Of a stretch of 64,000 bases of DNA, positions 35,501-44,660 are shown one piece after another; position 1 is the first letter of the stretch, and every line of letters starts with the position of its first letter. The notes under the pieces are model-generated. The model had not been told where the DNA came from, did not search any database, and saw only the letters and a list, made by a program, of their open reading frames with translations. This stretch comes from Microbacterium sp. VKM Ac-2870 (GTDB lineage: Bacteria; Actinomycetota; Actinomycetes; Actinomycetales; Microbacteriaceae): positions 1 to 64,000 of the forward strand of contig NZ_JADKSH010000004.1 of assembly GCF_015350795.1 (NCBI RefSeq), given 5' to 3'. The translations under genes were made by a program, and so were the position numbers.

Positions 35501-36231
35501 TGACGCCGCACCGCCTGGGCGCCACGCGCGCGTGCGCTCACCGCGGCGACTCTGCCGTTCTGCGCGAGAACACCCTGCCCGCCATCCGCTCGGCCATCGA
35601 AAAGGGCGCGGCGTTCGTCGAGATCGACGTGCGACTCACGGCCGACGGCGACGTCGTCGTCTTGCACGACGCGACCCTCGACCGTCTCTGGGGCGATGAT
35701 CGCCCGATCGACGCCGTGTCGACGGCGGAGCTCGCCCGCTTCGGGGATGCCGAGCAGCGCCCGCCGTTGCTGCGAGACGTGATCGCCGAGTTCACCGCGA
35801 CACCCAGCCGCCTCGTGATCGACATGGACGACGCACGGTTCGCCGCCGCCGCGTACGAGGTGGCGGCGGCATCCGGTGTCGTCGTCGACTGGTGCGGCCA
35901 TATCGAAGCGATGCGCGTGCTGCGCGGGCTCTCGACCGAGGCGCGGCTCTGGCTGCCGTGGCGGTCGGTGACACCGCCGCTCGCGGCCGACCTCGCCGAA
36001 CTGGCGCCGGTCACGGTCAACGCGCCATTCGCGTTCGTCGACGAGGACTTCGTTTCGGCCGTGCACGAGCTCGGTCACACGGTCACCGCCTGGACGGTGG
36101 ACGACCGCGACGACCTCGCTCGCGCGGTGCGGCTCGGCATCGACACCGTGACCACCAACCGACTCGATCGGCTGCAGACATTGATCGCCGCAGTTCCCGT
36201 CGGAGCCGGCGTCGGAGAGGATGCCCGATGA
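35500..36231 (+). CDS. Glycerophosphodiester phosphodiesterase
   Basis: 243-residue cytoplasmic GDPD. The catalytic set is present: HRGDSAVLRENTLPAI (catalytic His and metal Glu/Asn), FVEIDVRLTADGDVVVLHDATLDR (Glu-Asp metal ligands and second His). LVIDMDDARFAAAA and a late AWTVDDRDDLARAVRLGIDTVTTN complete the TIM barrel. Cleaves glycerophosphodiesters to sn-glycerol-3-phosphate and an alcohol, or, in some members, to glycerol and a phospho-alcohol. Starts in the stop of the ATPase (TGATG), so import and hydrolysis are coupled. Confidence 0.92.
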   Translation: MTPHRLGATRACAHRGDSAVLRENTLPAIRSAIEKGAAFVEIDVRLTADGDVVVLHDATLDRLWGDDRPIDAVSTAELARFGDAEQRPPLLRDVIAEFTATPSRLVIDMDDARFAAAAYEVAAASGVVVDWCGHIEAMRVLRGLSTEARLWLPWRSVTPPLAADLAELAPVTVNAPFAFVDEDFVSAVHELGHTVTAWTVDDRDDLARAVRLGIDTVTTNRLDRLQTLIAAVPVGAGVGEDAR

Positions 36232-37028
36232 ATGCCGATGAGCTGGCCGCCGCGCACGCCATCGCGCTGGACCTCGGCGCATGGGCCAGCGCCGAAACCC
36301 GCGCCTACCGGGTCTCGGACGTCGACACCAAGGCCCACCCGGCCGATCTGGTGACCGAGCTCGACCGGGCGATCGAACGCCGCGTGCGAGCCGTGATCGC
36401 GGAACGCTTTGCGGAGCATGCCTTCGTCGGGGAGGAGTACGGCGGCAGCCCCGTCGCGGGAAAGCCCACCTGGTACCTCGACCCGGTCGACGGCACCACG
36501 AACCTCGCCAACGGGGTGCCGTGGACGTCGTTCTCCCTGGCGTTGGCGATCGATGACCGACCCCTGCTCGGAGTGGTCGCCGACCCCTGGCGCGACATCG
36601 TCTTCGATGCGCGCGCCGGCGAGGGCGCTCGCCAGAACGGCGAGCCGCTGCACGTCGGTGACACCGCGACGTTGCGGGGAGGCGTGGTCAGCACCGAGCT
36701 GGCCGGACACGAAGCCTGGCCCGGCATGCTCGAGTTCTCGCGCGCGCTCACCGAGCGCTTCTGCACGCTGCGCGTGATGGGCTCGGGCACGCTGACGCTC
36801 CTGGGGCCGGCGGCGGGACGGGGAAGCGCTGCGGTCGTGCATCGATTCAGCCCGATCGATCATCTCGCCGCCGTGTTGATCGCCCATGAGGCGGGGGCGG
36901 AGGTCTGGGACGAGGCCGGGCGGCCCAGCCTCTTTCCCGCGTACGGCGGCGTCATGGTGGCAGCGCCCGGGGTGGCCGATGAGCTCTTCGGCGCCTGGCA
37001 CATGGCTCTCGGCCGGGATCGGGCGTGA
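36228..37028 (+). CDS. Inositol monophosphatase-family phosphatase
   Basis: 266 residues. Mg-binding motif A is WYLDPVDGTTNLANG; FVGEEYGG supplies the first Glu. Motif B, usually WDxxAG, reads RFSPIDHLAAVLIAHEAGAEVWD, so the Trp is replaced by Ile but the metal-binding Asp is kept. Dephosphorylates inositol phosphates or similar sugar phosphates. Last gene of the importer operon (ATGA overlap with the GDPD gene), which suggests that the imported glycerophosphodiester is split and the phospho-alcohol then dephosphorylated. Confidence 0.9.
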   Translation: MNADELAAAHAIALDLGAWASAETRAYRVSDVDTKAHPADLVTELDRAIERRVRAVIAERFAEHAFVGEEYGGSPVAGKPTWYLDPVDGTTNLANGVPWTSFSLALAIDDRPLLGVVADPWRDIVFDARAGEGARQNGEPLHVGDTATLRGGVVSTELAGHEAWPGMLEFSRALTERFCTLRVMGSGTLTLLGPAAGRGSAAVVHRFSPIDHLAAVLIAHEAGAEVWDEAGRPSLFPAYGGVMVAAPGVADELFGAWHMALGRDRA

Positions 37029-37096
37029 GCGACTCTCGATAAGATGGGGTGTACCGGCGTCCCCGGTGCAACCGTCCGAAAACGGGGGAGCATTCC

Positions 37097-38383
37097 ATGC
37101 CAGGCATCGTGATCGTCGGCGTCCAGTGGGGAGACGAGGGCAAGGGCAAGGCCACCGATCTCCTCGGTGAGCGCACCGACTGGGTCGTCAAGTTCAACGG
37201 CGGCAACAACGCGGGTCACACCGTCGTCATCGGCGACGAGAAGTACGCGCTGCATCTGCTGCCCTCCGGCATCCTGTCGCCCGGCGTCAACGCCGTCATC
37301 GGCAACGGCGTGGTCGTCGACCTCGAGGTGCTGTTCGCCGAGCTGTCGGCCCTCAACGCGCGCGGTCTCGACACCTCGCGGCTCAAGATCAGCGCCAACG
37401 CGCACGTGATCACCCAGTACCACCGCACCCTCGACAAGGTCACGGAGCGCTTCCTCGGCAAGCGCATGATCGGCACGACCGGTCGCGGCATCGGTCCGAC
37501 GTATGCGGACAAGATCAACCGAGTAGGCATCCGCATCCAGGACCTCTTCGACGAGAACATCCTGCGCCAGAAGGTGGAGGGCGCCCTCGATCAGAAGAAC
37601 CACCTCCTGGTGAAGGTCTTCAACCGCCGCGCGATCACCGTTGACGAGGTCGTCGAAGACCTGCTGTCGTACGTCGAACGCCTGCGACCGATGGTCGCCG
37701 ACACCGGACTGCTGCTCACCACCGCGCTGGATGCCGGTGACGTCGTGGTCTTCGAGGGCGGCCAGGCGACCATGCTCGACGTCGACCACGGCACCTACCC
37801 ATTCGTGACGTCGTCGTCGGCGACGGCGGGCGGCGCCTCGACGGGGTCGGGCGTGGGCCCCAACCGACTCGACCGCATCGTCGGCATCGTGAAGGCGTAC
37901 ACGACCCGCGTGGGCTCGGGTCCGTTCCCGACCGAGCTCTTCGATGAGCAGGGCGAGTGGCTGCGTACCCGCGGCTTCGAGTTCGGCACGACGACGGGTC
38001 GGCCGCGCCGTGTCGGCTGGTACGACGCCCCGATCACCCGCTACGCCACGCGTATCAACGGCATCACCGACCTCGTCCTCACCAAGCTCGACATCCTCAC
38101 CGGACTCGAGCAGATCCCGGTGTGCGTCGCCTACGACGTCGATGGCGAGCGTTTCGACGAGGTTCCCGTCAGCCAGAGCGACTTTCACCACGCGACCCCG
38201 ATCCTGGAGTACTTCCCGGGCTGGAGCGAGGACATCTCCCGTGCCCGCACCTTCGAAGACCTTCCGGTGCAGGCGCAGGAGTACGTGCTCGCTCTCGAGG
38301 CGATGAGCGGAACGCGCATCTCGGTGATCGGTGTGGGACCGGCGCGCGATGCCGTCATCGTGCGCCACGACCTCGTCGACTGA
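37097..38383 (+). CDS. purA: Adenylosuccinate synthetase
   Basis: 428 residues, usual length. Catalyses GTP-dependent joining of IMP and aspartate, the first committed step to AMP. The signature [15 protein letters not shown] with P-loop and catalytic Asp begins at residue 9; [34 protein letters not shown] and [15 protein letters not shown] motifs follow. GGGGGAG lies nine bases before the ATG. TAAGAT at 37040-37045 may be its -10 box. Followed two bases later by a lactonase-family gene. Confidence 0.97.
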   Translation: MPGIVIVGVQWGDEGKGKATDLLGERTDWVVKFNGGNNAGHTVVIGDEKYALHLLPSGILSPGVNAVIGNGVVVDLEVLFAELSALNARGLDTSRLKISANAHVITQYHRTLDKVTERFLGKRMIGTTGRGIGPTYADKINRVGIRIQDLFDENILRQKVEGALDQKNHLLVKVFNRRAITVDEVVEDLLSYVERLRPMVADTGLLLTTALDAGDVVVFEGGQATMLDVDHGTYPFVTSSSATAGGASTGSGVGPNRLDRIVGIVKAYTTRVGSGPFPTELFDEQGEWLRTRGFEFGTTTGRPRRVGWYDAPITRYATRINGITDLVLTKLDILTGLEQIPVCVAYDVDGERFDEVPVSQSDFHHATPILEYFPGWSEDISRARTFEDLPVQAQEYVLALEAMSGTRISVIGVGPARDAVIVRHDLVD

Positions 38384-38384
38384 C

Positions 38385-39428
38385 ATGCGGCTGTTCCTCG
38401 GCGGCTACACCGCCGACAGGGATGGCGCGGCCGAGGGCGTCGGCATCCTCGTCGCGGGAGCGCCGGACGAGATCTCGGCGGGCGGTGAGCTCTCGCGACG
38501 CCCCGGCGTCGCCGTGCGTGCCGATTCGCCGTCGTGGATCGCGTGGCACCCGACTCTGCCCGTGATCTACGCGGCGCTCGAGCAGCGCGGTGCGGTGCAG
38601 GCCTTCGTCCGCACGGGCGACGAGTCGTTCGCGCCGCTCGGTGCACCGGTCGCCGCAGGCGAGGCCGTGTGCCACGTCGCGGTCGCACCGGGCGGCGACG
38701 CGCTGATCGCGGCGTGCTGGGGCGACGGACGACTCGTCCGGATGGCGCTCGGTGCCGACGGGCGGCCCTCGGCACCGACCGCGCTCGCCGAGGCCGAAGA
38801 CCCGTATGCCATGGCCGGTATGTCCACCACGGCGCCTCGACCGTCGCGCGCGCACCACACCCGTTTTCTGCCGCGCGACACGTTCGCGACCACCGATCTC
38901 GGATTCGATCTGGTGCGTTTCTGGCACGGATCCGGCGCGCGGGGCCCGCAGGACGTCGTGCTCCCCCGCGGCACCGGTCCGCGGCACAGCCGATGGCACC
39001 CGTCGGGACATCTGTTCGTCGTCACCGAGCTGTCGAACGAGCTCTTCGTGCTCGGGCCCGACGTCAGCGGGACGTGGCGGATGATCGCGGGCGTGCCGCT
39101 GTCGCCAGTGGCGACGGACGCGGATGCCGCGGCGGAGATCACGCTCTCCCACGACGGCCGGTTCGTTTTCGCCGGACTGCGTGGATCGAACACCATCGCC
39201 GTCGTGGAAGTGAGGGGCACCGGAGCCGAGCTGCGCCCGGTCGCCCTGGTCGACGCGGGCGTGGACTGGCCACGGCACCACGTCGTCGTGCGTGACACGC
39301 TGCTCGTCGCGGGCGAGCGCTCCCACGAGGTGGCGCAGCTCACGATCGACGAACGTACCGGCGTGCCCGCTCGTCCCCGACGCCGCGTCGACGCGCCGTC
39401 GCCGACCTGTCTGCTCCTCGACCGCTGA
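38385..39428 (+). CDS. Lactonase family (YbhE/6-phosphogluconolactonase-like) beta-propeller
   Basis: 347 residues in a seven-bladed propeller. Family marks: MRLFLGGYTADRDGAAEGVGI, PSWIAWHPTLPVIYAALE, HVAVAPGGDALIAA, GPRHSRWHPSGHLFVVTELSNEL, ITLSHDGRFVFAGLRGSNTIAVV. This family includes E. coli Pgl (YbhE) and muconate cycloisomerase-like proteins; in many bacteria a different gene (DevB type) supplies the pentose-phosphate enzyme, so the substrate is uncertain. It directly follows purA and may be cotranscribed. Confidence 0.85.
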   Translation: MRLFLGGYTADRDGAAEGVGILVAGAPDEISAGGELSRRPGVAVRADSPSWIAWHPTLPVIYAALEQRGAVQAFVRTGDESFAPLGAPVAAGEAVCHVAVAPGGDALIAACWGDGRLVRMALGADGRPSAPTALAEAEDPYAMAGMSTTAPRPSRAHHTRFLPRDTFATTDLGFDLVRFWHGSGARGPQDVVLPRGTGPRHSRWHPSGHLFVVTELSNELFVLGPDVSGTWRMIAGVPLSPVATDADAAAEITLSHDGRFVFAGLRGSNTIAVVEVRGTGAELRPVALVDAGVDWPRHHVVVRDTLLVAGERSHEVAQLTIDERTGVPARPRRRVDAPSPTCLLLDR

Positions 39429-39579
39429 GCCGCCACGGGCGCCCGAGCGCCGGCATCCGGCCGGCTGAACGCAGGCATCCGGCCGGGAACAGGATCATGC
39501 GCGCAGAATCTGCCTGCTTCCGGCAGATCGCCTGCGCCCAGGCGGCGGGATGCCGCGGCGTGCGGGGTCAGGGGCGGCT

Positions 39580-40662
39580 TCAGGTCGCGGCATCCTGCTT
39601 CGGGATGAAGACCTTCTTGATGATGAGCAGGATCGATGCCGTGACCGGGATCGCCACCAGTGCGCCGAGCAGACCCATGAGCGTTCCGCCGACGAGGGCG
39701 CCGATCACGACCAGGGCGCCCGGAACGGCGATGGCCTTGTTCATGACCTTCGGGGTGAGCACGTATGCCTCGAGCTGCATGTAGACCAGATACGCCGCCG
39801 CGAAGATGAGGGCAGACAGGGGGCTGGCGAACAGTGCGACGACGGAGGCGATGGCCCAGAACAGGACGGTGCCGACGAGCGGGATGATCGTCAGGCAAAA
39901 CGCGACGACGGCCATCAACGCGGGAAATGGCAGCCCGAGGATCGAGTAGAGGATGAAGCTGACCAGCGCGTTGAAGAATGCCAGCACCACCATGCCGCCG
40001 AGGTAGCCGCCCACCGAATCGGTGATCTGCTCGGTGAGGTCGGCCGCGAGAGCCCGGCTACGGGCGGGGAGCAGGCGATAGAAGGCCTGCTTGATCTCCG
40101 TCAAGGATGCGAGGAAGTACAGGCTCAGCACGATGATGATGATCGTGCCCGAGATGGCCGTTCCGATCGAGACGCCGATCTGCAACACTCCGCCGCCGAT
40201 TGCGGCGATATGACCCGGATCGGTGAGGAACTTCTGCACCTCGGCGATGATGGCGGGCACCTGGTCGCCGAACTGATTGCGCGCCCACGCGTAGGCGTCC
40301 GTCTGCTGGAACGCGGAGATCAGCCGCGGGATGTCGGTGATGAACTGGGCGATCTGCTGCACAACAGTCGGCACGATCAGCCACAGGACCGCGACCAGCA
40401 GGATGGCGAGGGTGAAGTAGACGATGACGATCGACCACGCGCGCCCCACCCCGCGGCGCTGCAGTCGCTGCACGACCGGGTTGAGTCCGAGGGCGACGAA
40501 GAGGGCGAAGGCGACGTAGATCCAGACCGTGACGAGACTGCTCACGGCCATCCCCAAGAGGACGGCCACGAGCCCGCCGAGCACGAGGAAGAACCCCGCG
40601 GCGAAGGGGCGGTTGAGGGTGGTCCAGACGCGCCTGCCCGGCTCGTCGCTGTTCGTTGCCAT
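39580..40662 (-). CDS. AI-2E family transporter (TqsA/PerM-like permease)
   Basis: 360 residues, about eight helices. The N-terminal pair (FAAGFFLVLGGLVAVLLGMAV, VWIYVAFALFVALGLNPVVQRLQRRGVGRAWSIVIVYF) and the late block AVVAFCLTIIPLVGTVLFWAIA, with VYMQLEAYVLTPKVMNKAI, are the family signature. Despite the name, members export diverse small molecules or ions and few are proven AI-2 transporters. ATG at 40662 is preferred over an ATG two codons upstream. Divergent from the chorismate mutase gene. Confidence 0.92.
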   Translation of the reverse strand: MATNSDEPGRRVWTTLNRPFAAGFFLVLGGLVAVLLGMAVSSLVTVWIYVAFALFVALGLNPVVQRLQRRGVGRAWSIVIVYFTLAILLVAVLWLIVPTVVQQIAQFITDIPRLISAFQQTDAYAWARNQFGDQVPAIIAEVQKFLTDPGHIAAIGGGVLQIGVSIGTAISGTIIIIVLSLYFLASLTEIKQAFYRLLPARSRALAADLTEQITDSVGGYLGGMVVLAFFNALVSFILYSILGLPFPALMAVVAFCLTIIPLVGTVLFWAIASVVALFASPLSALIFAAAYLVYMQLEAYVLTPKVMNKAIAVPGALVVIGALVGGTLMGLLGALVAIPVTASILLIIKKVFIPKQDAAT

Positions 40663-40726
40663 GATCACACTCTAGGCGTGCACATTGCTCCAGCCGCTAA
40701 GGTCGGCAAGGACGAAAGGGAGCACA

Positions 40727-41017
40727 ATGACCGACGCCACTGCGCACCTCCAGCGACTTCGCGCGAGCATCGACAACATCGACGCGGCGCTCATCTTTCT
40801 GCTGGCCGAGCGGTTCCGCTGCACGCAGCAGGTCGGAGTTCTGAAGGCCGAGCACCGCATGCCGGCGTCGGACCCGGGCCGCGAGGAGCAGCAGATCGCG
40901 CGGCTGCGCCGGCTCTCGCTCGAAGCCGACCTCGATCCCGAGTTCGCGGAGAAGTGGTTCAACTTCGTCGTCGCCGAGGTCATCCGCCACCACACCGCTG
41001 CCGCAGCCGCCGACTGA
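40727..41017 (+). CDS. Chorismate mutase (AroQ type)
   Basis: 96-residue all-helical protein converting chorismate to prephenate for Phe/Tyr synthesis. LQRLRASIDNIDAALIFLLAERFRCTQQVGVLKAEHRMPASDPGREEQQIARL matches the AroQ fold, with the conserved Arg, Lys (VGVLKAE) and Arg-Glu of the second half. AAAGGGAG precedes the ATG. Stands alone. Confidence 0.92.
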   Translation: MTDATAHLQRLRASIDNIDAALIFLLAERFRCTQQVGVLKAEHRMPASDPGREEQQIARLRRLSLEADLDPEFAEKWFNFVVAEVIRHHTAAAAAD

Positions 41018-41056
41018 CGACGGCCGCAGCAGCGGCAGGAGGCGGTGGATGCCCGC

Positions 41057-41743
41057 TCAGGGGATCGCGCGCCGCAGCGTGAGGAACGACGCCGCTCCCA
41101 GTCCGAGGGCGGCAAGGGCCAGCACGGCCGTCAGCCCCATCGCGCCGAGTCCGGCGAGCCACTCTCCGACGGTGGCCCAGGCGTCGAGCCGTCCGATGGC
41201 CCAGATCCCGCCCACGAGCGCGAGTCCGAACAGTGCGAGTGCGATGGTCAGGCCGATCGCGGCGAACCGGCGGTAGATCGTCGCACCCCAGAACCCGATC
41301 ACGAACAGCAGCATCGCGACGACGGCGAAGAACACTCCTGCGCCGACCGGGCCGGCCGTCCACACCCAATCGAGCGAGAAGAAGTACCCGTTGACGCCCC
41401 AGCCCCCGGTCGCCCGCTCGATCGTGCCGCCGACCGCGAACGAGACGCCCAGGATCGACGCCGTGAGAAGCGCGGCGAGCATCGTGCCGAAGAAGAACTC
41501 CCGGCGCGTGATGCTCAGTGCTTGGGAGAACGGGAAGGTGTAGCTGAGCGACATGATGCCGAGGCCGAAGAAATACCAGATCGGCGCTTGGCTTCCCCCG
41601 CCGTATTTCGCGCCGCCGAACGGGACCATCGCGAAGATGATCACCGACAGCACGAACGCGGCGACGAGGATGATCAGCGGCATCCATACGAACGTGTACT
41701 TGTTGACGAACTGCATGCGGGCGACCTTGAGGATACGGTTCAT
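41057..41743 (-). CDS. ABC-2-like membrane permease of the YtrA/YtrB-type operon
   Basis: 228 residues with six predicted helices (VWMPLIILVAAFVLSVIIFAMV, WYFFGLGIMSLSYTFPFSQAL, FFFGTMLAALLTASILGVSFA and three more). SITRREFFFGT is a common turn in this group of actinobacterial ABC-2 partners. Its start overlaps the stop of the ATPase gene (ATGA). Cargo unknown; homologous operons respond to cell-wall-active compounds. Confidence 0.82.
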   Translation of the reverse strand: MNRILKVARMQFVNKYTFVWMPLIILVAAFVLSVIIFAMVPFGGAKYGGGSQAPIWYFFGLGIMSLSYTFPFSQALSITRREFFFGTMLAALLTASILGVSFAVGGTIERATGGWGVNGYFFSLDWVWTAGPVGAGVFFAVVAMLLFVIGFWGATIYRRFAAIGLTIALALFGLALVGGIWAIGRLDAWATVGEWLAGLGAMGLTAVLALAALGLGAASFLTLRRAIP

Positions 41744-42642
41744 CGACGTGCTCCTTCGGTGACGGACTCGGACTCGGACTCGTGCTGTGTCAGACGCACG
41801 ATCAGCTGCTGGAGAGACACGGAGCCGACCTCGAGCCCGGATGCCGCGAGGTGCGCGCGGTCATCGGCATCGAGCTCGCCGAGCACCGTGACGCTCGCCA
41901 CGCGCCCGAGGCTCTCGCGATGGATGACGTCACGGCCCGCGGTGAATGCCGCCACCGCGTCGACGTCGCCGACGATGGTGGAGGCGCGCCCGCGCACCGC
42001 ATCGGTCTCGTCGTCGAGGAGGATGCGCCCCTGATCGATGACGATGACCCGCTCGATCAGGTCGGAGACCTCGTCGATGAGGTGGCTGGACAGCACGACC
42101 GTGCGCGGATGCTCCGTGTAGTCGGCCAGCAGGCGGTCGTAGAAGATCTGGCGTGCCACGGCATCCAGGCCGAGGTAGGGCTCATCGAAGAACGTGAGTT
42201 CGGCGCGGGAGGCGAGCCCGATGATCACGCCGACGGCAGACAGCTGCCCCCGCGAGAGCTTTTTGATCCGTGTCTTCATCGGCAGGCGGAAGTCGGCGAT
42301 CAGGCGATCGGCGAGCTCCTGATCCCAGTTCGGGAAGAACATGGCCGCCATGCGGAAGGCGTGCGATGGGCGGGCATCGTCGGGGTAGCGCTGGCTCTCC
42401 CGCACGAAGCAGATGCGGCCGAGCACCCGTGAGTTCTCGTACGGGTTCTCACCGAATACCCGCACGCTGCCCGAGGTGGGGAAGTTCTGTGCGGTGAGGA
42501 TCGACATCAACGTGGTCTTGCCCGCGCCGTTGCGGCCGAGCAGGCCGTAGATGACGTTCTCCTGCAGGGTGAGCGATACGCCGTCGAGTGCGGCGGCGTC
42601 CTTGTAGCGCTTGACGAGGTCGGTCACTTCGACGACGGTCAT
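41740..42642 (-). CDS. ABC transporter ATP-binding protein
   Basis: 300 residues. Walker A GRNGAGKTT (36-44), signature LSRGQLSAVGVIIGLA (Arg for Gly in LSGGQ), Walker B LTFFDEPYLGLDA, switch His in VLSSHLIDE. The C-terminal 80 residues are an extra domain; the end is a short Ser-Glu repeat from three tandem GACTCG hexamers. Middle gene of the GntR-ATPase-permease operon (ATGA overlaps on both sides). Confidence 0.9.
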   Translation of the reverse strand: MTVVEVTDLVKRYKDAAALDGVSLTLQENVIYGLLGRNGAGKTTLMSILTAQNFPTSGSVRVFGENPYENSRVLGRICFVRESQRYPDDARPSHAFRMAAMFFPNWDQELADRLIADFRLPMKTRIKKLSRGQLSAVGVIIGLASRAELTFFDEPYLGLDAVARQIFYDRLLADYTEHPRTVVLSSHLIDEVSDLIERVIVIDQGRILLDDETDAVRGRASTIVGDVDAVAAFTAGRDVIHRESLGRVASVTVLGELDADDRAHLAASGLEVGSVSLQQLIVRLTQHESESESVTEGARR

Positions 42643-43022
42643 CGTGCGTCTCCTTCCGGGGTCGAGGTGGACGCCTGTTCGCGTACGAGTGCGGCGAGGT
42701 CATCCGGGCTGAGTCCGAGGGTGCGTGCTTCTGCCAGCAGGGGCTGGATGAAGCGGGTCGCGAAAGCGGCGCGTCGCTCGGTGCGGAGTTGTTCCCGTGC
42801 GCCGACCGCGACGAACATGCCGATGCCGCGGCGCTTGACGAGCACACCTTTGTCGACGAGCATGTTCACTCCTTTCGCGGCCGTGGCCGGATTGATGCGG
42901 TAGAACGCCGCGAGTTCGTTGGTCGATGGAGCGCGCGAGTCTTCGGCGAGGCTGCCATCGACGATGGAGTCCTCGACGCTCTCGGCGATCTGCACGAAGA
43001 GTGCTCGCCCTTCATCGATCAC
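42639..43022 (-). CDS. GntR-family regulator, YtrA subfamily
   Basis: About 127 residues, the short YtrA type without a ligand domain. Winged helix: LFVQIAESVEDSIVDGSLAEDSRAPSTNELAAFYRINPATAAKGVNMLVDKGVLVKRRGIGMFV. GTG at 43022 has GGGAGG four bases upstream; the frame extends back to an ATG at 43073, but that lies inside the operator. Likely represses its own operon with the ABC transporter. Confidence 0.87.
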   Translation of the reverse strand: MIDEGRALFVQIAESVEDSIVDGSLAEDSRAPSTNELAAFYRINPATAAKGVNMLVDKGVLVKRRGIGMFVAVGAREQLRTERRAAFATRFIQPLLAEARTLGLSPDDLAALVREQASTSTPEGDAR

Positions 43023-43052
43023 GTGCCCTCCCGGCATCCGGTGTCTTGGTTC

Positions 43053-43070
43053 GTTACTTGAGTAAGTAAC
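43053..43070. promoter_or_regulatory. GntR (YtrA-type) operator palindrome
   Basis: GTTACTTGAGTAAGTAAC has perfect 7-bp arms GTTACTT/AAGTAAC around a four-base centre, 31 bases upstream of the chosen regulator start. AT-rich for this genome and in the right place for autorepression. Confidence 0.65.
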
Positions 43071-43373
43071 CATAGAACAGCAGATCTTGTCAAGGGGTGC
43101 GGGACGGCCACGCGTGCGCGCGATAGCGAGACGAGGGCGGATCGTCCAATTTGCGCCCGCTGCGGACCAGATGAAACGGTGGAAGACGGCCCCGTTGCGG
43201 GGCTGACCCAGACCAGTCCGCGACCGCTGTCGTGCCCCTTGGCACCGGCGGGCGTACGGTCGGCGGCCTTTGCGCGGATCCGATGTCCTGCGCCGAGCGT
43301 TCAGGAGGAACGCGAGCGGCCGTCACCCGGGCGTGACCGATGCAGCCTGTGCACCGGGCTGCCGAGGTGTTCC
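43071..43373 (+). other. Gene-free region upstream of the osmolyte importer
   Basis: About 300 bases between the divergent GntR and proV-like genes. It has a short GC hairpin (GCCCCG at 43189-43194 with CGGGGC at 43198-43203) and an AGGAGG at 43302-43307 following a 17-codon open frame that starts at 43284 (MSCAERSGGTRAAVTRA). I find no riboswitch core that I can name. It probably contains the importer promoter and an untranslated leader. Confidence 0.4.
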
Positions 43374-44660
43374 GTGACTACTGCTGATTCCGCTGCGCCC
43401 CTGCTGGAGGCGCGGCACCTGTACAAGGTCTTCGGACGCGATCCGAAGAATGCCGTCGCGCGCCTGCGCTCCGGCCAGTCCCGCGCCGAGGTGGCGGATG
43501 CCGGGACGGCCGCCGTCGTCGACGCGAGCTTCACGGTGAACCGCGGTGAGATCTTCGTGATCATGGGCCTGTCCGGGTCGGGCAAGTCCACGATCATCCG
43601 GATGCTCAACGGCCTGGTCGCGCCGACGGCCGGTGACGTGACGATCGCAGGCCGCAATGTCACCACCGCGTCGCCGGCGCAGCTGCGCACCATCCGCCGC
43701 GAGTCGGTCTCGATGGTGTTCCAGCACTTCGCCCTGCTGCCGCACCTGAGCGTGCTCGACAACGCCGCCTACGCCCTCGAGATCCAGGGCGTCGGCAAGG
43801 CCGAACGCCGCGAGCGCGCCCGCGACATCCTCGACCGGGTGGGGCTGGGCGACCGCGCCGATGCCCTGCCCGACCATCTCTCCGGCGGAATGCGCCAGCG
43901 CGTCGGCATCGCGCGTGCACTCACGGCGGGCACCGACATCCTGCTCATGGACGAGGCGTTCTCCGCGCTGGATCCGCTGATCCGGCGGGAGATGCAGGAA
44001 CAGCTCGTCGAGTTGCAGCGTGAGCTCGGGCGCACCATCGTGTTCATCACGCACGACCTCAACGAGGCGATGTTCCTCGGCGACCGCATCGCCGTCATGC
44101 GCGACGGACGCATCGTGCAGAACGGCACCCCGGAAGAGATCCTCACCGATCCCGCCAACGATTACGTGGCCCAGTTCGTGCACGACGTCGACCGGGCCCG
44201 CGTGCTCACCGCTTCGGCGGTCATGGAGCCGCCGTCGCTGTCGACCCCGATCACGGCCGGCGTGCGTGGAGCCCTGCGCACGATGCGCGAGCATCAGGCC
44301 GGGGCCGTCTTCGCGATCGAGAACCGGCGCCTCGTGGGCGTCGTCACCGACCGCGCGGTCATCCGTGCGGTGAAGGCGGGCGAGACCGACCTGCGTCGCA
44401 TCGTCGATCCGCACGTGCCCACCGTCGGTCCGGACGACCTGCTGGTCGACATCGTGGAGACCGCGGTCGAGGCCACGGTGCCCCTCGCCGTGATCGACGA
44501 CGAACGGCGCCTCCGCGGCGTCATCCCGCGCATCACCCTGCTGGCGGCGCTCGGCAACGTACCGGCGACGACCCGCGAGACGCCGATCGTGCAGACCCCG
44601 CTGGAGATGGTCGCGGAGTTCACCCCCCTCGTCGACGCCGCGACGGAAGGAGCGCGCTGA
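43374..44660 (+). CDS. proV: Glycine betaine/proline-type ABC transporter ATP-binding protein
   Basis: 428 residues. Walker A GLSGSGKST (65-73), VFQHFALLPHL, signature LSGGMRQRVGIARAL, Walker B ILLMDEAFSALDPLIRREMQEQL and switch His FITHDLNEAM are classic ProV/OpuAA. The C-terminal 150 residues are a CBS pair (ITAGVRGALRTMREHQAGAVFAIENRRLVGVVTDR; VATVPLAVIDDERRLRGVIPR), which in OpuA sense ionic strength or nucleotides. GTG start; the next gene starts in its stop (TGATG). Confidence 0.93.
   Translation: MTTADSAAPLLEARHLYKVFGRDPKNAVARLRSGQSRAEVADAGTAAVVDASFTVNRGEIFVIMGLSGSGKSTIIRMLNGLVAPTAGDVTIAGRNVTTASPAQLRTIRRESVSMVFQHFALLPHLSVLDNAAYALEIQGVGKAERRERARDILDRVGLGDRADALPDHLSGGMRQRVGIARALTAGTDILLMDEAFSALDPLIRREMQEQLVELQRELGRTIVFITHDLNEAMFLGDRIAVMRDGRIVQNGTPEEILTDPANDYVAQFVHDVDRARVLTASAVMEPPSLSTPITAGVRGALRTMREHQAGAVFAIENRRLVGVVTDRAVIRAVKAGETDLRRIVDPHVPTVGPDDLLVDIVETAVEATVPLAVIDDERRLRGVIPRITLLAALGNVPATTRETPIVQTPLEMVAEFTPLVDAATEGAR

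Noticed and set aside
38385..39428. Assignment of the lactonase-family gene as the pentose-phosphate enzyme pgl
   Set aside because: The family is broad and no zwf or gnd gene is near, so the specific name is not supported.
39449..39490. Direct repeats GGCATCCGGCCGG between the lactonase and the AI-2E family gene
   Set aside because: Two copies only, each containing the general host word GGCATCC. They may help termination, but no clear stem-loop with tail could be defined.
43071..43373. Possible riboswitch (c-di-AMP, glycine or guanidine type) upstream of the osmolyte importer
   Set aside because: I looked for conserved cores of these classes and found none; only a short GC hairpin and a 17-codon open frame are present.
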